From positions 2,232,001 to 2,296,000 of the forward strand of contig CAVWXT010000005.1 in NCBI GenBank assembly GCA_963759115.1: a DNA stretch of 64,000 nucleotides. The letters are read 5' to 3'. Numbering within the stretch: position 1 is the stretch's first letter; each line of letters starts with the position of its first letter. Shown here in pieces: positions 46,850-54,439 of this stretch. Below the pieces are notes generated by a model, which was given only the letters and a program-made list of their open reading frames with translations, did no database searches and had not been told where the DNA came from. The stretch is from CAVWXT01 sp963759115 (GTDB lineage Bacteria; Planctomycetota; Planctomycetia; Pirellulales; Thermoguttaceae). The position numbers and the translations under genes were made by a program.

Positions 46850-48206
46850 ATGGGTATTCCACAAGTTGTCATTGTCGGCCGTCCCAACGTGGGCAAGTCG
46901 AGCATCTTCAATTGGCTTGCCGGGAAGCGGCTTACCGTCGTCGATCCGACGGCCGGGGTGACCCGCGACCGCGTCACGCACTTGATCGAGATCCAGGGCC
47001 GGTTTGCCGAACTGGTCGACACCGGCGGGATGGGCATCGAGGACGCCGATAACCTGACCGAGCAGGTCGAGAGCCAGATCCAGACCGCGGTCGACACGGC
47101 GCACGTGGTGCTGTTCGTGGTGGATTGCCGCGACGGGCCGGTGCCTTTGGACCAGGAGGTGGCCAAGCGTCTTCGTTACGTCACCGCGCCGGTGTTCCTG
47201 GTGGCGAACAAGGCCGATACGCCGGTCTTGGAAAGCCAGGCCGACGAGTTCTATAAATTCGGGCGGAAGATCGTCCGCTGTCAGCGCCCTGGAGAACCGG
47301 GGCAAGGCCGATCTCTTGGACGCCATCTACGAGCGCCTGCCCGAGCCCTCGCTTGAAGACCGAGCGCCCGAAGAGCCCCTGATGAAGCTGGCCATCGTGG
47401 GGCGGCGGAACGTCGGCAAGAGCACGCTGGTGAACACGCTGGTGCAGGCCGAACGGATGATCGTCAGCGAAGTGCCCGGCACGACCCGCGACAGCGTGGA
47501 CGTGCGGTTCGAGCTGGACGGCAAGGCCTTCCTGGCCATCGACACGCCCGGCTTTCGCCGCGCCAAGAGCATCGGCACCGACGTGGAGTTCTACAGCACG
47601 CACCGCGCCCAGCGGAGCATCCGCCGCGCCGACGTCGTGCTGCTGTTCTTCGACGCCAGCCAGCGGATCGGCAAGGTCGACCGGCAATTGTGCGACTATA
47701 TCGCCCAGCAGTACAAGCCCTGCATGTTCGTCATCAACAAGTGGGACCTGATGGCCGGCGCCATGCCCACCGAGAAATGGGTCGGTTACCTCCGCGACAA
47801 CTTCCGCACGATGTTGTACGCGCCGATCGCGTTCATCACGGGCCAGACCGGCAAGAACGTCAAGGCGATGTTGAACCACTCCCAGATGCTCTTTCGGCAG
47901 TCGCTCCAGCGGGTGCCGACGGCGCAGTTGAACAAGACGGTGCAGGCCGCCTTCGAGCGCAATCCGCCGCCCGTGCATCAAACCCACCGGCCGAAAGTCT
48001 ATTACGCCACGCAGGTGGCCGTGCAGCCGCCCACGGTCGTCCTCTTCTGCAACGATCCGCGGGCGATCTCCGCGCAATACCAGCGCTACCTGTTGCGGGC
48101 CTTCCGCGACGAGTTGAAGTTCGGCGAGGTGCCCATCAAGCTCTACCTCCGCAAGCGCGAGCACACCGATCAGCGCGACGAAGTCGGAGCGGAGCCGGGC
48201 CGGTAG
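46850..48206 (+). CDS. der: ribosome biogenesis GTPase Der (double Era-like), one frameshift
   Basis: Der assists 50S subunit assembly and is essential in most bacteria. First G domain: VVIVGRPNVGKSSIFNWLAG (G1), DPTAGVTRD (G2), VDTGG (G3), VANKAD (G4). Second G domain: AIVGRRNVGKSTLVNTLVQA (G1), VPGTTRDS (G2), IDTPGFRR (G3), INKWDL (G4). A C-terminal KH-like domain follows (PKVYYATQVAVQPPTVVLFC, RDELKFGEVPIKLYL). The frame breaks at about 47276: KIV, an extra C, then AVSALENRGKADLLDAIYER. Removing one C restores a 452-residue protein. Since der is normally indispensable, this indel is most likely a sequence error. An AGGAGG only two bases before the ATG is unusually close. Confidence 0.95.
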
Positions 48207-48568
48207 TGGTTCATCTCCGTGGATTTCGTTCGGTGCCACGATGGCGGCTCTTTCCGTAGCGGGTGCAGAATCGGAGAATAATGCCTGCTTTTCCGTAGCC
48301 CAGACGTTCACGTCTGGGGCAGGAAACGACCATCCCCTTTGTTCTTCAGCTCCTTTAGGGGCGGAATAATCGGCTCCGCGGAAGTTGTGTGCCACTGGCT
48401 CTGCCAGTGCAGTGATTGGGTTGACGTTCCACGGAGAGCAACATCCCCGCTGGCCGATGATATACGGTTTACCGAATCAGGCCGTCGTCTGAGAACTTCC
48501 CGAGAAGGCGCTGGCAGTGCCAGTGGCACACTTCAACAGTGCCACCCAGCCGGTGCGTTTCACGCACC
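48207..48568. repeat. intergenic palindrome cluster after der
   Basis: No gene. It holds CCCAGACGTTCACGTCTGGG (48299-48319), a perfect hairpin, and a wider inverted pair: GTGTGCCACTGGCTCTGCCA (near 48387) with TGGCAGTGCCAGTGGCACAC (near 48512). Beyond these, GTGCGTTTCACGCACCCTAC (from 48550) is one copy of the element that also lies at 49061-49104. Confidence 0.7.
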
Positions 48569-49276
48569 CTACGAGCTGTCGTGCCTCGCGGCGATCACCT
48601 GCCACAGACGTTCCTCGATCGCGGCGGGGGCCAGGCTGCGAGGTTTGTACCGCGGAACTCTCAGCGGACGGATGGGTTTCGGGCCGCGGAGCGTCAGGTT
48701 CGGCGGCCGGATCGGTTCCAGCGGCCGGATGGTGGGCGGCTTGGGCCTCGTCAAGGCCCGCAAGAGACTTGTCCGCCAGCCGCGGACCTCAAAGCCTTGC
48801 AGCCGCAGGCCGTAGGCCCGCAATTGGACGTCGAGCCGGCCCTTTTGGATCCGCAACGCCGAACCGACCTGGCGCCGGAGCCGCTCGATTGCCCGCCACT
48901 GCCGCCGCGGTTGCTGCAAGCCGGCCAGAGTGCGGCGGACGGCTTCGACCAGCGGGCCTTCCCGGCCCAGATAGATCGACCGCTGCCGGCCCTCGTTGCG
49001 GTAGCTCAGGCAATAGTAGGGGCCGTAGCGCACGGTCCCCTCTCCCATTGAGGGAGGCAGGGTGTGTGAAACGCACCGGGCGCTCCTGGTGCGTTTCACG
49101 CACCCTACGAGCCGCCAGGTGGCCACGACCGTGCCCTGCCGAGCAAACAACTCCGGCCGCGTTGCCATCAGGTGGAGGGCCGCATGATCCATTTGTTCAA
49201 CAACTCGCTCCATTTCCATTCCTCCGTTCTTCTCTCCCCGTTCCCTCGGGACTCTCGCCTCTCCCTTGTTCAACAA
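48569..49276 (-). CDS. unknown protein, second gene of a repeated planctomycete cassette (DUF6788-like), with in-frame palindromic insertion
   Basis: 235 codons. After a low-complexity start, ERVVEQMDHAALHLMATRPE and LFARQGTVVATWR open the domain, then after an insertion YGPYYCLSYRNEGRQRSIYL, GREGPLVEAVRRTLAGLQQP, RRQWRAIERLRRQVGSALRI. The 'GPYY-LSYR-x-GRQRSIYLG' core recalls the DUF6788 family of small proteins with a short DNA- or RNA-binding-like beta hairpin. The inserted residues (LVGCVKRTRSARCVSHTLPP) come from a palindrome at 49061-49104 and keep the frame. The C-terminus is Arg/Pro-rich (RPPNLTLRGPKPIRPLRVPR). Function unknown. Confidence 0.65.
   Translation of the reverse strand: MLNKGEARVPRERGEKNGGMEMERVVEQMDHAALHLMATRPELFARQGTVVATWRLVGCVKRTRSARCVSHTLPPSMGEGTVRYGPYYCLSYRNEGRQRSIYLGREGPLVEAVRRTLAGLQQPRRQWRAIERLRRQVGSALRIQKGRLDVQLRAYGLRLQGFEVRGWRTSLLRALTRPKPPTIRPLEPIRPPNLTLRGPKPIRPLRVPRYKPRSLAPAAIEERLWQVIAARHDSS
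49061..49104. repeat. palindromic element GGTGCGTTTCACGCACC, inserted in frame in a coding gene
   Basis: GGTGTGTGAAACGCACC (49061-49077) pairs with GGTGCGTTTCACGCACC (49088-49104) across a 10-base loop. Another copy of one arm (GTGCGTTTCACGCACCCTAC) is at 48550. Confidence 0.85.
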
Positions 49277-49334
49277 CTCTCAAAATTTCCAATCCCGGCC
49301 GGCCCCACCACATGGCCGTGTACGATTTTTTGTG

Positions 49335-50099
49335 TCAATTGGCAGGGCCAAAGGGGACAGTCCCATTTTCGCTGACACGAAAATTGGGACAGTCCCCGAC
49401 ATGGCTGCCGTCATGGGGGATCACCGGGGGCAGAAGGATCGCGTCGGGGTCGTCGGCCGGCGGCGGGGCCGGCAGGGCGATGACGGTCGACCGCTTCATG
49501 GCGTCGCCCACCAGCCGCAGCTTGACCAAGAACTCGGCCGTCTGGCACTTGGCGGTCGCCAGGTTCATGTAGCGGTCCATCATCTGGTTGGGATCGCCCA
49601 GCACGGCCGTGAGCGAGCCGGGGTTGGCGGCCGCCTCGGCCAGATTGACCTGGGCGCAGACCTCCAGCCACATGAAATGCACCAGCGTCAGGCCGATCGA
49701 GCGTTCGATTTCGCCGGCGACGTCGAGCACGAAGCGGCGGTAGGCGGGGGCCAGCACCTGCGAGACGGCCCGCTTGACGCCGTCGGGCAGATTCTGCCAG
49801 TTTTCTCCGGTGGGCACCCAATACGGCAGGCCCGGATCGCTAACAGCCTGTTGAAAAATGGGGACAGGCACCTCACCACCACGGTTCTTTGCGGCATTTA
49901 CATCGGCCGGTTCGGAGCCAGTCCCCTTTTTCAACCGGCGGCAAGGTGCCGGGCCTTCTGGTTTCGGCTTTCGCCTGGTTTGTCTCCGCGAAGCCGGCTT
50001 GGGCGTGTTTTCGCGGCATGGGTCCTGCGGGCCGGGCTCGTCGCCGGGCCGCGCAGGCGGTTCGGTTGGTTCGATAGGGTTGCGCATGCCCAGTATCAT
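49335..50099 (-). CDS. unknown protein, first gene of the cassette, carrying two palindromic elements in its coding sequence
   Basis: 254 codons from 50099 (MILGMRNPIEPTEPPARPGD); MRNPIEP at 50087 is an alternative start. The conserved-looking core is WVPTGENWQNLPDGVKRAVS, VLAPAYRRFVLDVAGEIERS, IGLTLVHFMWLEVCAQVNLA and LGDPNQMMDRYMNLATAKCQ, helical and rich in hydrophobic positions. I recognise no family. About residues 57-86 (KKGTGSEPADVNAAKNRGGE, VPVPIFQQAV) are encoded by a type B palindrome and match the insert in the phosphohexomutase. The last residues (GDCPNFRVSENGTVPFGPAN) are encoded by a type A palindrome, in which the stop falls. A TATAAT (50133-50138, complement) upstream is a probable -10 box. 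Confidence 0.65.
   Translation of the reverse strand: MILGMRNPIEPTEPPARPGDEPGPQDPCRENTPKPASRRQTRRKPKPEGPAPCRRLKKGTGSEPADVNAAKNRGGEVPVPIFQQAVSDPGLPYWVPTGENWQNLPDGVKRAVSQVLAPAYRRFVLDVAGEIERSIGLTLVHFMWLEVCAQVNLAEAAANPGSLTAVLGDPNQMMDRYMNLATAKCQTAEFLVKLRLVGDAMKRSTVIALPAPPPADDPDAILLPPVIPHDGSHVGDCPNFRVSENGTVPFGPAN
49353..49397. repeat. type A palindromic element forming the 3' end of a coding gene
   Basis: GGGGACAGTCCCATTTTCG (49353-49371) pairs with CGAAAATTGGGACAGTCCCC (49378-49397), one bulge, six-base loop. Confidence 0.85.
49842..49933. repeat. type B palindromic element (copy 2), in frame in a coding gene
   Basis: 92 bases (AACAGCCTGTTGAAAAATGG ... GCCAGTCCCCTTTTTCA) nearly identical to 40974-41065, with only a few substitutions. 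GGGGACAGGCACC near one end and GGAGCCAGTCCCC near the other are the partial inverted arms. I see no clear target duplication here. Confidence 0.85.
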
Positions 50100-50186
50100 G
50101 CGTTTTGGGTCGGGGGGTTTTCAAGACCAAGAATTATACCACCCGAACGGCCGGCACGCCGTGACTACTTCGGGCCTTGCGGCTGA

Positions 50187-50581
50187 ATGAGGCAGCCTCG
50201 GTTTGGGACTGCGCGCGACAGCGACGTCGAGAAGAAGCAGAGTTTCCGCTTTCGCCTCTCACAAAAGTTGCTCAACCTATCCTCTTCTATTCCGTCCCCG
50301 CAACCGTTGTCTCAGGAATCGCTGGTGGAATTGCCGGCGTCGTCCTGGAGTGATCCGCTATTGCACAGGCACCGCGACCCCTGGATAATAAGAGAAAAGG
50401 GAAGACGACTGCTAGTCCCAAACAACGGGCTATCGTCAGTCGTCTTCCCCCTGCGGGCTCCACCTACAACGTAGGGCCTCCTTGGTCCTCTCTCAACGTC
50501 GGCCAAGGGGTCGTTGCGACCTCGCATTCTTGCGCACCCCATCGAAGATCGCCATCTTCGTTGGGGCGCGTCGTGTCGTTC
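50187..50581. other. intergenic region with one hairpin
   Basis: About 390 bases without a supported gene. GGAAGACGACTG (about 50400) and CAGTCGTCTTCC (about 50447) form an inverted repeat around AGTCCCAAACAACGGGCT, itself a small stem; it could end the transcript of the regulator gene at 50582. Confidence 0.5.
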
Positions 50582-51143
50582 TCAGAATGGGATGTCATCA
50601 CCAGTATTGTCGTCCCCCTTCTTTAGGTGGGCAACAATGCGCTTCCATTCTTCTTGCGTTGGCCTACTGCATAGCGGAGCACCACACGTGAAGCAGAATC
50701 GGGGCCTGTCGCTCTCAAATCGTCGCCTGCAATTTGGGCACTCCTTCACCAACTCCTCCCCGCAGGAAGCGCAGTAGTTAACCTCTTCAAACCGGTCCGC
50801 GGAATACGTTCGCGAGGAACTCCACGACACGCACGCGCTTCCGTCGTCATCAAGCAGCAATTTATTCGTGGCGCAGAAGGGATTTGGGCAGAAGACAACG
50901 AACTTCTCCCCGGCAGTTCGTCCCAAGAGTCTTTTTGACGATTTCGTTCGGAAGGAGGGAATGGAGCGGTTGTTCCAATGCCCTGGCAACCTTGGAAAGC
51001 AGTCGAAGATCGACGTCTGCTCCGTCCAGAGCTTCCAGTCTTGAGATCGTGGCTTGCGAGACCCCTGCGGCGTTCGCCAAGGCAAGCTGTGATAGCTCGC
51101 GTTCTTTGCGGAGATCAGCGATATTCTTCCCGATTGATTCCAT
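50582..51143 (-). CDS. XRE-family regulator with C-terminal zinc-ribbon region (one frameshift)
   Basis: Start at 51143 (MESIGKNIADLRKERELSQL). The Cro/C1 HTH covers residues about 5-60 (LANAAGVSQATISRLEALDG, DVDLRLLSKVARALEQPLHS). Near 50930 the frame changes; the continuation GRTAGEKFVVFCPNPFCATN, then EVNYCASCGEELVKECPNCR, RRFESDRPRFCFTCGAPLCS contributes eight or more Cys in CxxC pairs, a multi-knuckle zinc ribbon. The repaired protein is about 187 residues. It is divergent from the toxin-antitoxin-like pair at 51446. A TATATT lies about ten bases before the ATG, so the transcript may be nearly leaderless. Target unknown. Confidence 0.72.
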
Positions 51144-51391
51144 GGTGCATAATATAACAAACCGCTGGCTGCGACTCAACAGAGAATATTCAGAAGAGAA
51201 TATTCCTGTTCGTTTCGTGCGTCTTCTTGTGACGCAAAGTATGTGTCTGCAAGATGTTATAACGCTATGGATCGCAATGTCGCCGTAAGTCGGGTGTCTC
51301 GTGCCTGAGTGTTCTCCGCCTTTTGTCAGCTTGATGTCGGGTACGGGGTAGCCGACCTGCTCGAATGATGTCGAAGACTGCGACACCGCAA

Positions 51392-51427
51392 TTGACTCCT
51401 GGCCCGGCGCGTTGTATCTTGGTACAA
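51392..51427 (+). promoter_or_regulatory. promoter/operator of the second toxin-antitoxin-like pair
   Basis: TTGACT (51392-51397), a 17-base spacer, TATCTT (51415-51420); TTGTA-TCTTGG-TACAA (51412-51427) is a short palindrome overlapping the -10 box. AAGGAG (51433-51438) lies seven bases before the ATG at 51446. The arrangement parallels that at 39541-39569, although the palindrome sequences differ. Confidence 0.6.
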
Positions 51428-51445
51428 TACCGAAGGAGCGGCGAG

Positions 51446-51694
51446 ATGGCGTGGCTTCACATCTTCTGGGACCTGGAACCGGGCGGCAACGCGGAGCACG
51501 TGGCCGACCACGGGCTGGATATGGACGAAGTCGAGCACGTGTTGAGGAATCCCAGACAGCACGGCGTCAGCCGCCGCACCGGACGCCCCATGATCTTCGG
51601 ATACACCCCCGCGGGCGAATACATCGCCGTTGTCTATGAAGAGTTGGACGAGCACACGGTGTATCCGTTGACCGCCTTTCCGATCGAGGATTGA
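51446..51694 (+). CDS. BrnT-like toxin candidate (copy 2)
   Basis: 82 residues: MAWLHIFWDLEPGGNAEHVA, DHGLDMDEVEHVLRNPRQHG, SRRTGRPMIFGYTPAGEYIA, VVYEELDEHTVYPLTAFPIE. It aligns over its whole length with the protein at 39591 (shared 'W-D-x(4)-GN-HV-HGL-MDEVE-VL-NP ... TGRP-FGYTP-GE-I-VVYE---E-YP-TA-'). ATG 51446 has a well-spaced AAGGAG. An XRE-type regulator follows after two bases. A toxin role is inferred from gene arrangement and from the BrnT-like fold pattern. Confidence 0.8.
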   Translation: MAWLHIFWDLEPGGNAEHVADHGLDMDEVEHVLRNPRQHGVSRRTGRPMIFGYTPAGEYIAVVYEELDEHTVYPLTAFPIED

Positions 51695-51696
51695 CC

Positions 51697-52047
51697 ATGG
51701 CCCAACAAGACGCACGGAAACGATTGACGGAGCAAGCCACGCGTACCATCGGCCGGCTGCGGAACGAGAAGCGCGCCGAACTCGGCCGGGTCGCCGCGGA
51801 GGTGGAAGAGGAGTTTGGCGACCGCATCAAGAGGGCGAGCCCGTCGCGAGTTGCCCTGGCGAAACTGAAGGTGGCTCGGCTGCGCGAGGGGCTCAGCCTG
51901 GGCGAGATCGCCGCGAAGACGGGGATCGACCGCGGCAACCTCAGCAAGCTGGAAAACAACGTCGACAACGTCGAACTCAACACGCTCGCGCGGTTGGCCG
52001 ACGCCCTGGGGTACGATGTCGTCGTGGACCTTCGCAGACGGCCGTAG
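51697..52047 (+). CDS. XRE-family helix-turn-helix antitoxin candidate (copy 2)
   Basis: 116 residues: a helical, charged N-terminus (QDARKRLTEQATRTIGRLRN, LGRVAAEVEEEFGDRIKRAS), then a Cro/C1 HTH at about 60-116 (LAKLKVARLREGLSLGEIAA, KTGIDRGNLSKLENNVDNVE, LNTLARLADALGYDVVVDLR). ATG 51697 follows GAGGA at six bases; the toxin stop is two bases before. The N-terminal arm differs from that of the copy-1 antitoxin, so only the HTH and operon layout are shared, which would allow the two modules to be insulated from each other. Confidence 0.85.
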   Translation: MAQQDARKRLTEQATRTIGRLRNEKRAELGRVAAEVEEEFGDRIKRASPSRVALAKLKVARLREGLSLGEIAAKTGIDRGNLSKLENNVDNVELNTLARLADALGYDVVVDLRRRP

Positions 52048-52163
52048 CACGGGGAAGAGAGCCAATCGTGGCTCAGTTTGAACATGAGGAAACAGAGGGA
52101 ACGGAGGATTGGCAGATCTCTGTTGCCTCTGTCATCTCCTGTTCAAGGGAGAATTCTGGTTTT

Positions 52164-52225
52164 GGGTCTTGGGTCTTTGGTCTTGGCGGCGAAGACCGAA
52201 GACCGAAGACCAAAGGCCCAAGACC
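52164..52225. repeat. palindromic array of GGTCTTGGGTC / GAAGACC units
   Basis: GGGTCTTGGGTCTTTGGTCT (from 52164) pairs with AGACCAAAGGCCCAAGACC (to 52225). A neighbouring inverted pair (GAACATGAGGAAACAGAGGG with TGCCTCTGTCATCTCCTGTTC, 52079-52144) precedes it. They separate the antitoxin gene from the convergent small membrane protein. Confidence 0.75.
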
Positions 52226-52250
52226 TGTCTCGTCGTGGGCCATGTGCCGC

Positions 52251-52546
52251 TTAAGTGCCCGGCTTCTTCATGGCCCAACTGTGCAGCACCAGCACGCTGC
52301 CCAGCGAAATCAGCGACCAGCCGAGCCAGTCGGGCGGCCGGACCGTCGTCTTCACGATGGGCTTGTCGGATTGCGTCAACGCTTGCGTGGTGGCGCTCAC
52401 CGAGGCCATCGGGTGGCCGGTCCGGGTGGCCAGAAACTGCGTGAACTCGGCGGTGAACTGCACCGATTCGATCGCCGGAACTGGCCTCCCAACAACAAGC
52501 AAAGCAGGCCCGCGAAGAAGTACTGGTTTCGAGTGACGTCCATCAT
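52251..52546 (-). CDS. small membrane protein of unknown function (one frameshift)
   Basis: Start at 52546 (MMDVTRNQYFFAGLLCLLLG), with GGAAGG eight bases upstream (52555-52560). After a one-base shift near 52490 it continues AIESVQFTAEFTQFLATRTG, HPMASVSATTQALTQSDKPI, VKTTVRPPDWLGWSLISLGS and VLVLHSWAMKKPGT. Two membrane helices (residues about 9-22 and 78-93) enclose an extracytoplasmic loop of about 50 residues. No family recognised. The gene is followed by palindromic DNA. Confidence 0.55.
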
Positions 52547-52744
52547 CCGACCATCCTTCCGCTCTCTCGCCAACGCCTCTGGTGCCTTGTATCGAGTTTC
52601 GCCTGGGGTGGGCTTCAGGCGCGGCCCGCGGGTGACAGATATAGCGGGCCGCCTGCAACGGTTGACGCGATCGTCGCGGCTGCAACGAATGAAGCGGCCG
52701 GCGACCGGCCGTTTCATTCCCCGCCGGAACCGGTCGTTCCCGAA

Positions 52745-52762
52745 GGGGACAGTCCCATTTTT
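52745..52762. repeat. left part of a type A palindrome split by the ISL3-type element
   Basis: GGGGACAGTCCCATTTTT at 52745-52762. Its last nine bases (CCCATTTTT, 52754-52762) are repeated at 54346-54354 on the other side of the insertion sequence. Confidence 0.88.
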
Positions 52763-54345
52763 GGCCTCGTCAACAGAATTCGTGGGTAAATTCCGGCTCG
52801 GGAAGGTTGCCGAGCGTGTGATATAGGGCAATTTCGATGGCCTCGTAGGTGCGGAAGCCGTAGGCTTTTCTGGTAGTCAATTTGGCTTTGTTGTTCAGGC
52901 CCTCGACGGAGCCCGCCGAAACCATCCCCTTGGCACGAAACCAGTTGAGGATCAGGTCTCGATGTTCACGCAGGCTTTGGGCAACCTTCTTCATCGGCTC
53001 GATCTTGCTCCGCATCGTGCGGGTACACCACTCTTCCAAGAACTTCACCGCCCAGCCCGGACTGGTATATTCCCAGAACCTTTGGAAGTCCTCCCGCAAC
53101 AGGTGGCTGCGAACGCTTTGAAGGTTGTACTGCAACAGCTCCGACAGTTTCACGGTCTCCTTCTCGGTGCGGTTCTCGGGTCGTTTCAGCAGGCACCAGC
53201 GGGAGTGCTTCAGCACCGGCTCGTAACCGTCACGCTTCAGGCGAGCGGCCTCGGTGCGGCGAACCTCGTCAATCGCCTCGTTCATCTTCTTCATGATGTG
53301 GAAACGGTCCAAGACGTGGATGGCCTGCTTCAGTTGTTCGGCAACCACATTCAAGTAGGGCTGCCACATATCGCTACAGACAAAGCGGATGGATTGACGG
53401 GCCTCGGCGCTCAGCGTCTGGAAGAACCGCCGCAGACTCTCCTCCGTTCGCTCTTCGGCCACCCACAACAGCCGCTTCATGCCATCCTCGATCTGGTACA
53501 CCAACGTCAGGTAATGCTGTCCCCGCTGCCACTGGATCTCGTCCACGCCGATGGCCTCGATCCCATCGAGGTCCTGATGGAACAGGCCCCAAAATACCGC
53601 CTGTTTCACCGACTCGAACACGTTTCGCCAGGTAGTGTGGAAGATCGAGGCCACCTCTTGCCAGGACAAATGCTTGGCCCAGCGTGCCAGGAACCAGCGG
53701 TAACTGGTTGTAAGATGGCTTTTTCCCACGGCCCAAGGCACTCGCTCCACCGTCACCCCGCAACTTCGACACGCCACACGCCGCAGGGCATACACGAAAT
53801 ACACGGTAATGGCCCAGAGGGGCACGAACTCGAACCGCCGCTCCGGAAGACGATCGTAACCCGGCCCGGGGCGGCCGCAGCCCGAGCAGATCGGCCGACC
53901 ATTCTTCCGGGCAAGCACTTCCACTTCCAGCGTTGGCCGTTCCGTGCCTTCCACCCATCTGGCTTTTCCGTACACAAAGGACTTGAAAGGTTCGACCCGA
54001 TTGAGGATAGTCTTCAGTTGCATCCTGTGGTGGCTCCCGGCGAGATGGTTCGTTTTGCAACTCCATCTTTAACCGGAAACGCTACAGGATGCACCTGTTT
54101 TCCTGCCTCCTCTCTCCGCTATACTATCCCTGTCTGGCGAAACGGAGTTGGGCTCTGCTGGCGAGCAACCCGACAAGGGATAACCAGACCAGGGCGGGTG
54201 AATGACTCGCAGGCCCCGGCGGCTTCCACCGCCAGGGCCTCTTCTTTCCCCTCATCCCCTCATTCATTTGCTCTGTCATGCCTCAGAAAACGCACCTCAA
54301 CGGTGCTAACCAGCCCTGTTCTTACCCACGAATTCTGCTGACGAA
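52763..54345 (-). mobile_element. ISL3-type insertion sequence (about 1.58 kb)
   Basis: Ends are inverted: left TCGTCAACAGAATTCGTGGG with TAA, right (reverse complement) TCGTCAGCAGAATTCGTGGG with TAA, one mismatch over at least 23 bases. Nine-base direct repeats CCCATTTTT flank the element. One intact transposase (52770-54023) is encoded; the stop lies within the left inverted repeat. The 320 bases between the transposase start and the right end hold no gene. ISL3 elements usually make 8-bp duplications, so the exact boundary may be one base off. Confidence 0.9.
52770..54023 (-). CDS. transposase, ISL3 family
   Basis: 417 residues, intact: MQLKTILNRVEPFKSFVYGK start; N-terminal zinc-binding region RPICSGCGRPGPGYDRLPER and RRVACRSCGVTVERVPWAVG; helix-turn-helix HLSWQEVASIFHTTWRNVFE; the DDE catalytic domain begins at DGIEAIGVDEIQWQRGQHYL and TLVYQIEDGMKRLLWVAEER, with RFVCSDMWQPYLNVVAEQLK (second Asp) and HVLDRFHIMKKMNEAIDEVR; the C-terminal RAKGMVSAGSVEGLNNKAKL and TTRKAYGFRTYEAIEIALYH includes the final Glu. 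This is the standard ISL3 layout. An intact frame and matched ends imply recent insertion, and it is undamaged in a window otherwise full of frameshifts. Confidence 0.95.
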   Translation of the reverse strand: MQLKTILNRVEPFKSFVYGKARWVEGTERPTLEVEVLARKNGRPICSGCGRPGPGYDRLPERRFEFVPLWAITVYFVYALRRVACRSCGVTVERVPWAVGKSHLTTSYRWFLARWAKHLSWQEVASIFHTTWRNVFESVKQAVFWGLFHQDLDGIEAIGVDEIQWQRGQHYLTLVYQIEDGMKRLLWVAEERTEESLRRFFQTLSAEARQSIRFVCSDMWQPYLNVVAEQLKQAIHVLDRFHIMKKMNEAIDEVRRTEAARLKRDGYEPVLKHSRWCLLKRPENRTEKETVKLSELLQYNLQSVRSHLLREDFQRFWEYTSPGWAVKFLEEWCTRTMRSKIEPMKKVAQSLREHRDLILNWFRAKGMVSAGSVEGLNNKAKLTTRKAYGFRTYEAIEIALYHTLGNLPEPEFTHEFC

Positions 54346-54388
54346 CCCATTTTTGTGGCGTCCTGCCACAAAAATCGGGACAGTCCCC
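54346..54388. repeat. right part of the split type A palindrome
   Basis: CCCATTTTTGTGGC, then GTCCT, then GCCACAAAAATCGGGACAGT and CCCC. Joining 52745-52762 directly to 54355 rebuilds a palindrome with 23-24-base arms: GGGGACAGTCCCATTTTTGT+GGC and GCCACAAAAATCGGGACAGT+CCCC. Confidence 0.88.
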
Positions 54389-54439
54389 CCGCCGGCAGGA
54401 AACCTATCCTATGTTTCTGTAGACAGGAGGAGGCCCGAC

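Noticed and set aside
52962..54341. 459-codon plus-strand frame across the ISL3-type element
   Set aside because: Antisense of the transposase, which has full catalytic motifs on the other strand.
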